From positions 82,151,912-82,215,911 of the forward strand of contig CM043963.1 of assembly GCA_014529385.2 (NCBI GenBank): a stretch of 64,000 bases of DNA, in the 5' to 3' direction. Positions 45,591 to 57,501 of the stretch are shown here, in pieces; position 1 is the stretch's first letter; each line of letters starts with the position of its first letter. Both the position numbers and the translations under genes were made by a program. Source of the DNA: Adiantum capillus-veneris. Lineage: Eukaryota > Streptophyta > Polypodiopsida > Polypodiales > Pteridaceae. The notes under the pieces are model-generated. The model made no database searches. It saw nothing but the letters and a program-made list of their open reading frames with translations, and was not told where the DNA came from.

Positions 45591-46019
45591 GCACTATGAT
45601 ATTTGGTTCTTAAGTTCACGAGGAACTTGGGTTCTTGAGGGTCTTGGGTTCTTGGGTTCTTGAGGGTCTTGAGGTTCTTGAGGTCCTTGAGGGTTTTCTT
45701 TCGCTTGCAATCTGTGTTTGAGAAGGATCTTCTCTTCACCCGAGTTCTACTCTTTTTCGCGGGCACCCCTTGGCGGCCTTGCGCTCACACCAAGGTTTCT
45801 TTTTCCCACCTCACGTCGATTGGCTGGCCGCTAAGTGCATGGTCCGCTCCCAATGAGTGAAAAGAGGCACAAGGGGAGGCTGGACAAGCCCTTCTTTCTT
45901 GGGATTCTCGTCACTCTTCAAAAACATGATTAGGAATCGACAGGCCCAAGCCAACTTGGGTTCGTGCGATCGCAACAATCTTGTGGTTCTTTCCTTGAGT
46001 GATACAAAACACTGCCAAA

Positions 46020-46031
46020 GCTCTGATACCA
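46020..46031 (-). other. Primer-binding site, initiator-Met tRNA type
   Basis: Complement of TGGTATCAGAGC one base inside the LTR at 46033. Confidence 0.95.
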
Positions 46032-46032
46032 A

Positions 46033-47276
46033 TGTAAGGTGTAGCGGAATAAATGTTGTTCTTTCTCAAGATGAGTGCTCCATAATGTGCTCAAGGTTCC
46101 TTTTTGTTCTTCTGGAAGGGAGAGCCTTCCGTTCTTAATGAGAGAGTGCAATGATCATAAACAAAGTGAATGGACACTGTGCGTACAAGTATATGAGACT
46201 GAGAGATACAGAGAGAAGAGAAATATGACACCAAGCCGTTGTAAAACCCTCCTCCGAAGGCCCCACTCTCGTTGGCGAGAGTGGTCTACGATTGATTGCA
46301 CAAACTGGTACAAAGTGGATGCATGTGGCTGATGCAAGTCTAGGCTAGATCGATGACGACGACGAGGATGGCGAGACCGATCTAAGGGCTAAATACTGAC
46401 GCCTTTGTATTGCTGTCCAGAGACCCAAATGGATAAAATCTGACGCTTTCTATCTATGTTCCAAAAATGTTGATAGGTTGATTTTTGCTGCGGCTGAAAA
46501 CGCAAGAGAAAACGCTGCCTTTGCTGGTCTTTATGGCTGAAAATCTGCTACTGTTGTGGGGCTGAATTGGCTATGGAAAGAGGCTGAAAATCACTTGCGG
46601 AAAATCGCCCAAGGCTTGAGATTGATGGTTACCAAAGCCTGGATGAAAAACGCTGGCCTGGATGACGCTTGGCGATCTAGGTATCTGCTGCTGAAAACGC
46701 AAAGCACTGGAAGTGTAGGGCGATGTTGCCTTGCTAAAAACACCAATCACTGGAAGTGTAGGGCGATGTTGCCTTGCTGAAAACACCAATCACTGGAAGC
46801 TATGGGGATGATGACCAGAAATGCTAGAGAGCTTGTTGGAGGAAAATTGCCCAAGGTGGGGGAGTCTTGTTGAGGGAGAGGAGAAAAGTGTCGCCGAAGG
46901 CCTGTGTTCTCCTTGCTCATCTGCCAAATAGTGCTAACCTTGGTTTGCTCATATATTATCTTACCCAATTTTCCCTACTCAGTTCCCAACAAAAGTCACT
47001 TAAAATAAGTGAAAAATGTCAAAAATAGGAAAAATAGGTAAAATACACTGGAAAATTCCCCTGAAGGATTTTGATGGATTCTGATGGGAATGCTTATGAT
47101 CATGCTGTGTGCAACCAAAAGATATGCATCTACACTAAGTGCCTGGGCATGCACAGTCTGCGAGCAGACTCACAAAAGTGCCAAAACAGTTCTAATCTAG
47201 ACTGACTGGACTGATGGAACCCTTGTTATGAAGTAGCTTGTCCACGGACACATAGGGTTGGATGTGTCACGTGACA
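46033..47276 (-). repeat. 5' LTR (1244 bp)
   Basis: Collinear with 39680-40882 and very similar, but longer because a 43-bp unit (46705-46747) is duplicated in tandem (46748-46790). It also ends TGTCACGTGACA. Confidence 0.95.
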
Positions 47277-47281
47277 AGGAT

Positions 47282-47708
47282 GTCATGCTCTGTACGACAT
47301 GCAACGGACCTTGAATTGCTTCAGTTCTTGAACATTATTCATGAAAGAAAACCAGATGTAGATGAGATCAATTGTACCTTGGGTGCATATATTATAGATG
47401 GAGCACATATGCATGACTACATCAACAACTCTACTCCGATAATTTGTACTCATAGATGAGACTTCCAATACTATAACAACTTGGCCTTGAATAAGTTGTA
47501 CAATCAAACTGGCATTACAAAAGCTGAAATAAAGACAAACGGGGGTAACATATATGTCCTTCAGAAGTGGCTCCTAGACCTTAAGTTCAACGAGCTAGAT
47601 TTGATTGCAATTGGCATGTGCTGCATGATCACTGAAAACACCGACTTGACAATTGATGTGGCAAAACACACTCAACATCCACCTTCTATTCTAGCAACCA
47701 CTCAATGA
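47282..47708 (+). pseudogene. PIF1-like helicase, downstream part
   Basis: In phase with 39372-39679 after removal of the insertion. It reads VRHATDLELLQFLNIIHERK, a block with STPIICTHR, YYNNLALNKLYN and LIAIGMCCMITEN, fitting the second helicase domain of PIF1-like proteins (the GxxCMxTxN block sits near the C-terminal SH3-like part). A TGA at 47457-47459 breaks it. No further domains follow. Confidence 0.72.
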
Positions 47709-48600
47709 AAAAATTCTTTTTGAAATACTTTCTGTTTGCAAGAATTTACGTGTAGCATATGTACTAGAAAAAAATATTCATTAGTAGACAACCTCGCTTG
47801 GATATAATCTCAACTGTAATTATCCCTATAATCTCGAATAATTGATGCACGTAACTAATTTGTCTCCTCTCATAAACATTATTTCAAATGTATATCCCTT
47901 TCAAGTAGTGCCGCCCTTGCCAAATTAGTCAGGCTCTTGTTTCCTTTAGTTCTAGAAACTAAGTGCCAATTTGCATATGTCCTATTGTATTCTACGAGTG
48001 AGACTAACTCCGCCTCCGATGGAGTGGCCGCCTTCCGCGGCAGAAAGAAATTATAGGTAGGCTGCACCTCACAATACACTTAGAATAATACAAAATGGAA
48101 CTTCTACATTGATGTCCAACACTACCATTGGTGCAAGCAGGTTGAGTGTGAGCGTTAAGGAGGGGATGGAGCAAGTGTCCTCTTCATTAATGACGACCCT
48201 CACATAACCACCTTATTACAGTTGGATAGCCTCTCTCCAATGCAACACACCACTATTTGGAAGAGGCACTCGTGATGGAAAAAGGTCATAGCTCTCAATC
48301 TGCAATGTACTATCCTGAGCAAAATGTGCCTCTCAATGTGAGAAAACCTCAATCACCAACATGTTGTCTGTTGTCACCTTAGGTGGCTTGCCTATATGCT
48401 GCTCTGCCAATACACCATGTGAATACAGGAATCAATTGTCATTGCTATTGCTGCTAGGAATGATGCCCGCCTTGAAGACTCAATCAGGACCCCCACTTAC
48501 TAATTAGAAGTACATGTTTTTGATGTCATGCACTCTGAGAGACAATTGAGGCGAGCCACTTGCTGCAACCATGTTGGGGGTTACCTGCCCAATGGATAGA
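47709..48600. other. Non-coding stretch
   Basis: A 66-codon minus frame (47879-48079) has no known motif. Nothing else recognised. Confidence 0.4.
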
Positions 48601-48607
48601 GAGAGAA

Positions 48608-48650
<43 letters not shown>

Positions 48651-48658
48651 TCCTTGGC
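48608..48658. repeat. Homopolymer of 51 G residues
   Basis: Uninterrupted G from 48608 to 48658. Confidence 0.9.
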
Positions 48659-48787
48659 AAGTATAGCTAGGGGATTTCCTTGGCAATAGCTAGTCAACGT
48701 TGTCGTCTGCAACTGCTCAGGTTGCTCACAAATGTTGAGGTCCCTCTCACTCAACTGTAGTATGCCATAGCTTCAAAACCTTAGCAC

Positions 48788-48788
48788 G

Positions 48789-48878
<90 letters not shown>

Positions 48879-49079
48879 ATCAAAATTACTCATCCTGCTT
48901 ATGCAAGCGGAGGTCTCTCTCGCTCAACTGCAATATGGCAAAGGATGTGTGTGTGTGTGTGCGGCGCGCGCTTTTTTTATATGTTGTTTTTGTTGTTGTT
49001 GTTGTTGTGTGTGTGTGTGTGTGTTGTGTGTGTGTGTGTGAGGTGTGTGTGATGAGAGAGAGAGTGAGAGAGAGAGAGA

Positions 49080-49164
<85 letters not shown>

Positions 49165-49181
49165 GAGGGGGAGGAGGGAGG

Positions 49182-49236
<55 letters not shown>

Positions 49237-49241
49237 AGAGA

Positions 49242-49332
<91 letters not shown>
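48788..49332. repeat. Compound (GT)n and (GA)n microsatellite region
   Basis: GT tracts at 48788-48876 and 48943-49050 are followed by interrupted GA from 49051 to 49332. Frames across it read as Ser-Leu, Val-Cys or Glu-Arg dipeptides and are not genes. Confidence 0.95.
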
Positions 49333-49334
<2 letters not shown>

Positions 49335-49743
49335 TGCAAATATGTAGGTGACTTGCAAGGTGAGGGAGACACGGAGAAAGGGAGACTCGGAGAAAGGGGC
49401 CCACCATCATGACTATGAAGCCAGATGACATGCCCAAAAGGCTGTGCAAACCTGCGAGAAGAAAAGGTGTGCATGTGGCCATGGGTTATATGGCTGGTAG
49501 CAATCAGCAACCTACAATGCTAAGTATTCAACCAGAATATTGTCTTCATTGCCAACATATCCATTGTATCTATCTGTGTGATCATCATTGCTCTCTATAA
49601 GTTCTTCAATCACCATCCTTGTTGCTACAATCCTTCTCTATTCATCCTCTTTGTCATTGTCTGTTCGTGCAGCCAAGGGTGGAGCAAAGGTTGGCAATGG
49701 GAGACGTAAGGTGCACCTTCTGGTACTTGTACGCTGACCGACC

Positions 49744-49746
49744 CAC

Positions 49747-49801
<55 letters not shown>
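49744..49801. repeat. (CA)n microsatellite
   Basis: About 57 bp of CA. Confidence 0.95.
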
Positions 49802-49915
49802 GGCAGATTACCTAGCAACTCTCGTCACAACTTGTTGACGTTGCACCTGTAGTGAAAATGCAACTCATCACAGATCACATGTAGAGATGTCTCGATTGTG
49901 GTTTCTTGGGAAAGG

Positions 49916-50022
<107 letters not shown>

Positions 50023-50089
50023 CGTTCGCATAACATTCCCACCTATTTCACCTCCCATGCCTTCAAAGTTTCTAATAGAGTAGAATCCT

Positions 50090-50313
50090 AGGTTGCGATC
50101 CCCATACGGCTTCCTGGTGACTCTCACCACCCCGCTACCCACTTGCATGCATGGCAATGCTACAAAAGTGTTGCCCGGGCCGTGCTCCATGTCAATAACA
50201 AACATAATCGTAATTTTCCTAGAATTTTTGCTAGAGTTGGAGAGAAGATACAAAGGAAGGCACCATAGAGGTGCTTGCTAGACGCCAGCCAAGCTTTGAG
50301 AGGGTATGGGCAT
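50090..50313 (-). pseudogene. HpcH/HpaI aldolase family, N-terminal fragment
   Basis: The minus strand from 50303 reads PLKAWLASSKHLYGAFL and FSPTLAKI, then after a frameshift VIDMEHGPGNTFVALPCMQ. This is the start of the HpcH/HpaI aldolase (phosphoenolpyruvate/pyruvate aldolase) barrel of plants, where the Asp-Met-Glu-His-Gly block contributes to the active site. Similarity fades after about 50150, and the LTR element abuts it at 50314. The family cleaves 4-hydroxy-2-keto acids with a divalent metal. The fragment is broken and cannot be functional. Confidence 0.75.
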
Positions 50314-51511
50314 TGTTAGAATGTGTGCAGTCTAGCTGGGAAGGTGCAAAACCTCTGACTGTGAGAGTTCTTGATGAGAGTCACAAACACTTTGTGAAAA
50401 AGCATTTGTGGAGAATCACCAACTCTCTTTCTAAGGGTGATAGAAAATCTAAGAGCGTTCGTGACAGCAAAGTCACAAACCCTCTTTCCTATAGTGCTTG
50501 GAAATTGCTTGTTTTCATAGTCGAGATTATGATGAGAGGATCACCAAACCACATTCAATTTCACTTAAAAAGACCATTTAAAGACACCAAAGTTTTAGCC
50601 ATGAAACCTCGATGCTCATACAAGAACAAATCTCAATCAAAACCCAAACCTCTTTCATGGTATCGTGTAGCCTCGCCCCCAATTACATAGTCGTAACATC
50701 AAACAGGTGAAAGGAATACACGAGCTTCCACCTTCATGGAGACCATTTTCTGAATTTTCAGAGATTTAAGAGCTTTGAAAGTGAAGCCCACACACCATTT
50801 TGATAAGGGAAAACCCTAATTCACTCCCTCACTAGCTCAGATACAAGATTTTCAAGAGGCGGGACTGCCCTACTCATCGATTGAGCATCCATGGAAGCAA
50901 TTACACAGTAGAGCAAAATTGCTGGTTTTTTCTGTAAAAAGCCCCCTTCTCTCTCTTCCCCACGGAATTTTCAGCTGATGTGTCATGTTTTGGGCCATTT
51001 TGCCACTTTGGACCAAAACTAGGTCATTTTCATTTTTTACCCAAAAAATGTCATTTTTTATGCGAAAAATCCCAAACGGAGTCAGAAAAATCCGTAAATT
51101 TGTGGGATCACTCGCATAAGCATAAAAAGTATAGATAAGCATCATTTTCCATCAATATACCATTTTGGGTCACTTTCCATGCAATTTTGCAACGGCGCTT
51201 ATTAGCTGTTATTTTTGGCAATTTTTGCCCGCATCAATCTTTATAGGCGAGATGAGTGTGCCACCATGAAACACTTGGAATATATACATTGTAAAACCAA
51301 ATTAAGCATCTTATCAAGTGGAAAAGCATGCAAATGCGCCACATCCAGGGCCACGACTCCCCGGATAGGTATGTACATGATAATGACCGTAGTAGACGCT
51401 TCAACATATATCACAATATGTACATGATTGCTTTTATTTGCATACATCAAGAAGTGTCAAGAGTGAGGTGAATGTTTTTATTTCACACTATGTATGTGCC
51501 ATGACACAACA
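50314..51511 (-). repeat. 3' LTR (1198 bp)
   Basis: Collinear with 57502-58708; high similarity with scattered small differences. Confidence 0.92.
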
Positions 51512-51522
51512 TCCACCCCTCT
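51512..51522 (-). other. Polypurine tract
   Basis: Minus strand AGAGGGGTGGA directly before the 3' LTR. Confidence 0.85.
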
Positions 51523-51573
51523 GAACGTGCACATCCTTCGGTGTGTGCCACAAAAACATTTGTAGAGCATTAA

Positions 51574-52370
51574 TTAAAACTCATGGTCAGACGCCATATT
51601 CTCACTTTCATCCTCAGTTTGCATATAGTTGGCTTCATCATCCTCTTCACTTGGTTGTGCATCAAATGGATCAGAATCCCCTCTTCTTTTGAATAATTTA
51701 ATTCTTTTTCCTGCAATGGGAATTTTCAGTTCTGTCCCATCTAGTTCACGCAAGGTGTAAGTTGCATTTCCATGCACATATTTGACAACATAAGGACCAA
51801 ACCATCTCTTTGCAAGCTTCCTTATTGTAGAGTGCTGGTTTTCAAGGCTACTGTCGTACACCAACACCCAATCACCTTCTTCAATGTCTTTTGGTCTGAG
51901 CCTATGCATCTTGTCAAATCTGTCTTTGTTTTTCAACCTTGCATTCTTTCATTGAGCTTTTGCAAGCTCAATGTCTTCAGGCCTTCTTTCTAGTTGCCGT
52001 ATGCGCAATGCAAGAAGGTCTTCTCTACTCATTCCATCTTCCCATGGCAATACATTCCAGGTAAGAACTACATCTTCAATTGGCATCACAGGTTTTTGAC
52101 CATACATCAATTCAACAGGCATATAGCCAGTGACTGAACTATGTGTTGTATGGTCAGCCTACAATGCAAATGGCAGTAACCTTGGCCACTCTCTAAGCTT
52201 ACCTTCACAAGCCTTAGCTAAAGCTTTGATTATTGGAGGATGTCCTCTTTCACTTTTGCCATTTCCCTCTGGGTTATAAGCACAAGTTAAAGCTAGTTTG
52301 ATGCCCATTCTAGAGAAGAATTCCCTTGCTTCATCAGCATCCAATTCTCCTCTAGAGAAGTGAGAAAAGG
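51574..52370 (-). pseudogene. Integrase, catalytic-core end and C-terminal domain
   Basis: 52344-52159 reads FFSRMGIKLALTCAYNPEGN then GKSERGH, the integrase block with the catalytic Glu. 51936-51574 reads DIEEGDWVLVYDSSL, RKLAKRWFGPYVVKYV and ATYTLRELDGTELK, the C-terminal DNA-binding barrel. Zinc finger and first two catalytic Asp residues are missing because sequence beyond 52380 is unrelated. Confidence 0.82.
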
Positions 52371-52379
52371 GAGTTTTTG

Positions 52380-52895
52380 TGTTTCACAATCATGGCTTCC
52401 CAAAAGAGTCTGCCATCAAACTTGTGAGTCAATACCTACAAAGATACATACAAGAACTAACAGTGCTTTGTATCAATTGCTTGTTTTGTGATTATAGTTC
52501 ATTTGTCGAAGGATGAAATCTATAAAGATTTTGTATAGATGAAAATTTACACGGAGAACCTAGCACAACTTTATAACCATGTTTTTTGAGTAATTTAGAT
52601 GGGTCAAAATTGGACGAGTAGCTAGAGTGCAGGTTGAATGGGCACATAGTCTGAAAGTCAAACTAAGACACATTGAGGGTTCATTTAGTTATCAACAAAA
52701 GTGGTTTCTTAGTATGTTGCCAATCACTATGCTATACACTTTTTGAATCGTTTTACTCAGTTAGATCATGTGAGACCTAAATTTTATATGTAAGATAGGG
52801 GTATGATAGTTTTTTGCATGGATTGTTGTATAAGCATAGAAAGGGGGGTCATATTACCATATATGAGTCATATATAGGGGTTTTATCAAAGTTGT
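52380..52895. other. Unrelated AT-rich sequence replacing the middle of integrase
   Basis: Between the RNase H/linker end (about 52900) and the integrase fragment (52370) about 0.5 kb has no coding similarity. It may be a small insertion with loss of the coding segment. No terminal repeats were found. Confidence 0.5.
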
Positions 52896-52899
52896 CCGC

Positions 52900-54432
52900 T
52901 CACAGGTGGCATCCCGTTTTGTATATAGAGTGAATCCCCCGAGCTCTTTGCATGATCAATAGTGTAAACCTTTGTGCCAACATCATCTCCCTCAATAATC
53001 ATGTCCTATTCATCTCCATACCTTGCCCTAGATAGCATATCTGCCATTGGATTGTCTTTCCCTGCAATATGCTTGAACTCAGGATTCAAGGACTTTATGT
53101 AGGCTATCCATCGCAGCATTGCAATATCAGGAGTTGAATAGTTTGTGATCATTCCAAGAAGAGGCAAACAATCAGTTTCCACAACCACTGATGCCCCTAT
53201 CAAGTACTCCTTGTCACACCTTAATGCTGTAACCACCCCCCATAGTTCCCTTTTTACTTGTGCATAATCACGTTGGTGAGAACTCAGAATCTTGGCTCCA
53301 AATCTCACCACATACCTTTTTCCTTCATCATCATCTTGCCCTACTGCCCATCCTATCCCTATAGGACTCGTGTCCACTGTCACAATGACAAGTCTCTCAC
53401 ATGCATAGTCTACCTTTCTCAAGGTTGGCGATGAAAGAAGTAGATTCTTTAGCTTTCTCGTGGCTTTTGTGTGCTCTTCTTCCCATCGAAACTTCTGATT
53501 TTTTCTCAACAACCTATAAAGGGGATCTGCTACATGTGCATAATGTGGTATCCAAATAAGATAGAAGACGCAAGCACCAAGAAATCTTCGAACTTGAGTT
53601 GTACATGTTTCTTTCATGTTTTTGATTGCATCCATCTTTTTTGGACAAGGCCTTCTACCATAAGGACCACACATGTGCCCCACAATCAACACTTCATTAA
53701 CACCAAATACAGATTTTTTCCCTGACAGGGTAAGATTAACTTCTTCCAGCTTTGACAAAATCTTCTCACAATCTTTGATATGGTCTGAACAAACTTACGG
53801 CACCCCCTTGAATCCATAGCTTCATCTTTATCTGTGTCTTCACATCCTTTCATGGGCACATCATCAAGAAATGGCATTGTGATTTGAGGTATGAAGTCAC
53901 GTAGAACCTTGTTCATCCCATTCATCATATGTGCAACTTAATTTGTTGCTCCTTGAGGTAAGGTACACATCCTTAGCAGTCCCAAAGGTGTTTTCATAGT
54001 TGTCAGATCTCTACTCTCAATATCTAGTTGAAATTGATCGTACCCTGAATAGAGATCTCCCATTGAGTAAATCGACCTGCCTACAAACGCCTCTGTAAAT
54101 TCATCCACTACAGGTCCTGTACCCACATTCCTAATGGTAACCTTGTTTACAGGTTGCATATCTTGTATGAACCGTAAAGCTCCATTCTTCTTAGGCACAG
54201 TGAACCACCTGTTTGAATATGGTGCACAAGAAGGCTCCAAGATACGCATGCTAATATTTTCATTGAGTAGTTCTATTAGCTTTGGCAAATGTGCTTTTGG
54301 AACCGGAATTGGGTGTAGATTCCAAGGTACGTGAGGGATAGTGAAGATCAGTATAGGTGCAACAACATTAGGATCAACACACCCTATCTCCTGTGGCTGG
54401 AAAGCAAAAGTCTTACCATGTCTTGAAAGCAT
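52900..54432 (-). pseudogene. Reverse transcriptase and RNase H of the divergent gypsy element
   Basis: 54432-53938 has WFTVPKKNGALRFIQDMQP, MGDLYSGYDQFQLDIE, TPLGLLRMCTLPQGATN and ends at a stop. 53928-53800 carries PFLDDVPMKG (catalytic Asp-Asp at about 53860-53865). After a frameshift 53758-53006 gives VRRFLGACVFY, the connection, and RNase H (VIVTVDTSP, AQVKRELWGVVTAL, VVVETDCLPLLG, HIAGKDNPMADMLSRARY). The FLDDVPMKG and LYSGYDQ..TLPQGATN style differs from the chromodomain element at 43 kb and recalls gypsy lineages that I associate with fungi; that link is inference. Confidence 0.85.
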
Positions 54433-54477
54433 TTCTTTAAAACTCTTCTTCTATTAAAAACTCTTCATAGCCAACTT

Positions 54478-55697
54478 TTATCTTTTTAGGGATTCCATTG
54501 TGAATTTGTCTCCAGTTCTTTTTGGATCCCTGAGACTCGGCTGCAAAGAAGCTTGCTTTAGCTTTTTCCTGCAATCTGATGGTAAAGGTAAGGCCACTGG
54601 TCTCACTTTCTTTGCCGCCGTTTTGTACTTGGTCTCCACACGCACTTCCAGTCCTTCATTAGCATTGAAATCTTTCTGATCTTCAAAAGCCTCAATCACA
54701 TCATACATTTCCATAGAGCATACTTCTACAATGTGGGTTCCATCTTGCATGCTAGAATCCATTATAACTTCAAGCTCAAGCATAGTATCTACGTGAGAAA
54801 CTTGTTCAAAGAAACCTGAAATGTATTCACTATTCTCTATGAAACCATTTTCTTTCATGTACTTCTGTACACTTTATACATATTGTCGCGCAATTCTTTT
54901 CATATCCTCAAGCTTCATAAAACATACTAACCCATGCTCTGTTAATCCCTGGAAACCTATAGAAAAAGATTCTTCTTGCTTTGGGTCAGGCAAGAATCTT
55001 TTTCTTCTTGTGCCATTGCAATCCCGCTTCACAATGGTACATGGCTAAAACCCCTTGTCTTCCTATACTCTTTGAACTCTTTGTTCGCTTTTGGTAGAGG
55101 ATACTCACGAAGACTATTGCAGTTCCTCTCGTGATTCACACACACATTCAAAAATTGCACAGCTCGCTTCCCATCTCTTCTCTTTACCCTAGCATAAGCA
55201 GAACCATCATCCAAGACCTTTGTTTCCATGCGAATGGCTGTGATGTATGGCTGCCCAAGGATAAGAGGATAGGTAGACATGTCCTGCACAAAGAAATTTT
55301 GATGATCCTTGATATTACCAATTTTCACTTTCACATTTGGACAAGCCCCATACAGCTCTCCTGATGAGTTATTTGCAGCTCTAATCATCCACCCATGGTC
55401 TGTGTCTATTGGCCACTTACCCTTCATGTAAAGACTCTTGGACATGAGATTGATCTTAGAGCCATGATCTATCAATGCAACATATGGCTCCTCAAGATCA
55501 CCCACCTTGACTAAGGTTTCTGTTGTAGCTCTTGCCCAATGACTTTTGGAGTAGTGGCTTTTATAGGAGGCTTCATCATCATCTGCAAATTGAGCATGTG
55601 CATCTCTTTGAGAAGACTGGTAGCATCCTACCCACATTTTCATCACAATCACTCTCTTGGACATGTATTCCATGTGCCTTAAGTGACTCCCCTTCAC
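54478..55697 (-). pseudogene. Protease region of the divergent gypsy element
   Basis: The active-site block YVALIDHGSKINLMS has Asp-His-Gly-Ser where most retropepsins have Asp-Thr/Ser-Gly. It is followed by HGWMIRAANNSSGELYGACP and YPLILGQPYITA, the expected later strands. The frame stops at 55029; a further linker frame 54858-54478 leads to RT. The enzyme would mature the polyprotein. Confidence 0.82.
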
Positions 55698-55826
55698 CCT
55701 CAGACTGTGGAGGAATAGACTCAGTGAGAGTTTGCCTCTTTCTTTTTATGATATCTATAATTTCTTCATGAAACTCGCATTTAGCAATGCCAAGAATCTC
55801 ACCCAAGGTAAATTCAACTTTGCTAT

Positions 55827-57417
55827 TCAAAATCCTTTCCTCCAATGCTTTAAGTTTGTGGCAGCTTCAATGTCAGATTGTAGTGTGTATGCAGGGCCTT
55901 TTGCTTTAGCTTTTCCTTGCTCTTTCTTCTTTCCTGTAGATGCCTCCTCCATAGGAATCTCGAGAGGAGGAGGCACATGTGGTGGAGCCTCATAAGAAGG
56001 TCCTGGATCCTTTCTTCCACCAGCTCTTGTAACCCTCTTTAAAGTAGAAGGACCTGGATCTCCATTCTCACGTCTGCGCTTCTCTTCCACAATTTCTTCA
56101 TTGTTATAGCATTTTGCAAGATAGGCATGCACCGATAAAGAGTCCATAGGGTCATCCCAACCTGTTGTATGGTGTATGCAATCACCGGCTTCATGTAATA
56201 CCTGCTTAGTTACCTTCCCTTTTTCGGCTGAGGCAACTGCATATGGCCACAAGCTATCAACCTCCTTGAAATCATCTGGAGTATACTTTAACACTTTCTT
56301 TGGAATAAGCTCTATCTTTGCCCCATAGGTAGCAACCTCCACTGCAGAAATAGCATGACTAGTTGCCATATCCTCCACTAACTTCCGCATACCTCCTTTT
56401 CCAAAGTTAGTTCCTAATGGTATACCTGTCTCCTGCAGATGGATCTTGCCATCCTTAAAAAACACAAGATCTCTTTTTAAGGCATCACTAAAGCTATCAC
56501 AATCCCTTCTGCCATGGTCCGTTCCATCACACCATATGCATGTATGCACAAATCCTTCTTTGCTTTGGGATTTGTGTCCTGCAGTCAGCAGCAGGTTGTC
56601 CTTTTTCTTCTAGCCTTGTTAGCTTTAACTTCATTTCTCGCATGCCCTTAAGAAGCTCATCAAGCATTGAATTATCACCTTTTGGACTCACAACAATAGG
56701 CTTTGGTGGAATCTCCGACGTGCTAGGAGGAGAGGTAGTACCATTCACCACCATCTTGTCCCTACGACGTTGCCTCTTAGCAAGCAATGAGACTGCGTCT
56801 TCAACCTCTTTCCACTCAGCCTTTAGACCCTATTCTGTATTCTTGTCTTCAAGGAGTAGCTCTAGCTTTTCTTGGAGCTCATGACCTGCAGCTTGAAGGA
56901 ACAATTCGGTCTTTTCACTACCCAAAGTATCCCGCTCTGTTCCTGACAGTTGAGCATAGCGTCGCTCAAACTCTCTCAACAATTCGGTGATGGAAAGTCC
57001 TTCTTTTGGCTTTGCAACCCATTCCAAGAATGTCCTTTTTGTAACCCTCTCAGAGTCCTCCATGAAGTATTCCTCTTTTAGGGATAATTTGAATTGCTCC
57101 CAACCTTCTCCATGCTCCTCCTTGATTCCCCTTACATGGTCTCTAATCTCGGGGACCACAACAAGCTCAAAACTACGAATCATGTCCACCTCTGGAACCC
57201 GTTGTAGCTCCATCTCCTTTACATAACCACGAAGAAACTTTGTGACATCTTTACCTTCAAATTGGTCCATTTTGTTCACAATATCTTGAAGGGCTTTGGT
57301 TGCTGACACCTCCCTTCTTTTTGCAGCCTATTGTTGTTGCATAAACATGGCAAATGCTTGAAACGTTTGCATTGTGCCTTGATCAAAACGCATGCCTTGT
57401 TGCTCTTGTTGATCCAT
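55827..57417 (-). pseudogene. gag of the divergent gypsy element
   Basis: The ATG at 57417 (MDQQEQQGMRFDQG) is followed by a stop at 57328-57330 in the same frame. The capsid-like part is 57309-56830 (KMDQFEGKDVTKFLRGYVKE and GWEQFKLSLKEEY). A stop at 56830 and a frameshift near 56540 lead to 56549-55827 with a CIWCDGTDHGRRDC zinc knuckle and a Pro/Lys-rich linker. Confidence 0.85.
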
Positions 57418-57482
57418 AGCTTTAATTATTTGTAATTAAACCTTTCAAAACAAGTATTTGAACCCCCACCCCAGCTGCTTCA

Positions 57483-57496
57483 GGTCGGGTTCACCA
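57483..57496 (-). other. Primer-binding site, not initiator-Met type
   Basis: Minus strand TGGTGAACCCGACC begins five bases inside the LTR. A tRNA ending GGTCGGGTTCACCA would match; I could not assign which. Confidence 0.65.
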
Positions 57497-57501
57497 GAAA
57501 A

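Larger units (their letters stand above)
39680..47276 (-). mobile_element. Complete gypsy LTR retrotransposon (chromodomain type), target duplication AGGAT
   Basis: LTRs at 39680-40882 and 46033-47276, primer site and polypurine tract in place, and the pentamer AGGAT on both sides (39675-39679 and 47277-47281). On the minus strand the order is gag, protease, RT, RNase H, integrase and a chromodomain-like tail. All genes have stops or frameshifts. Removing the element plus one AGGAT restores the helicase reading phase, confirming the insertion. Confidence 0.95.

Noticed and set aside
39372-47708. Intact Helitron
   Set aside because: Only helicase motifs are seen; no Rep HUH domain, no TC start and no CTRR end with hairpin could be identified.
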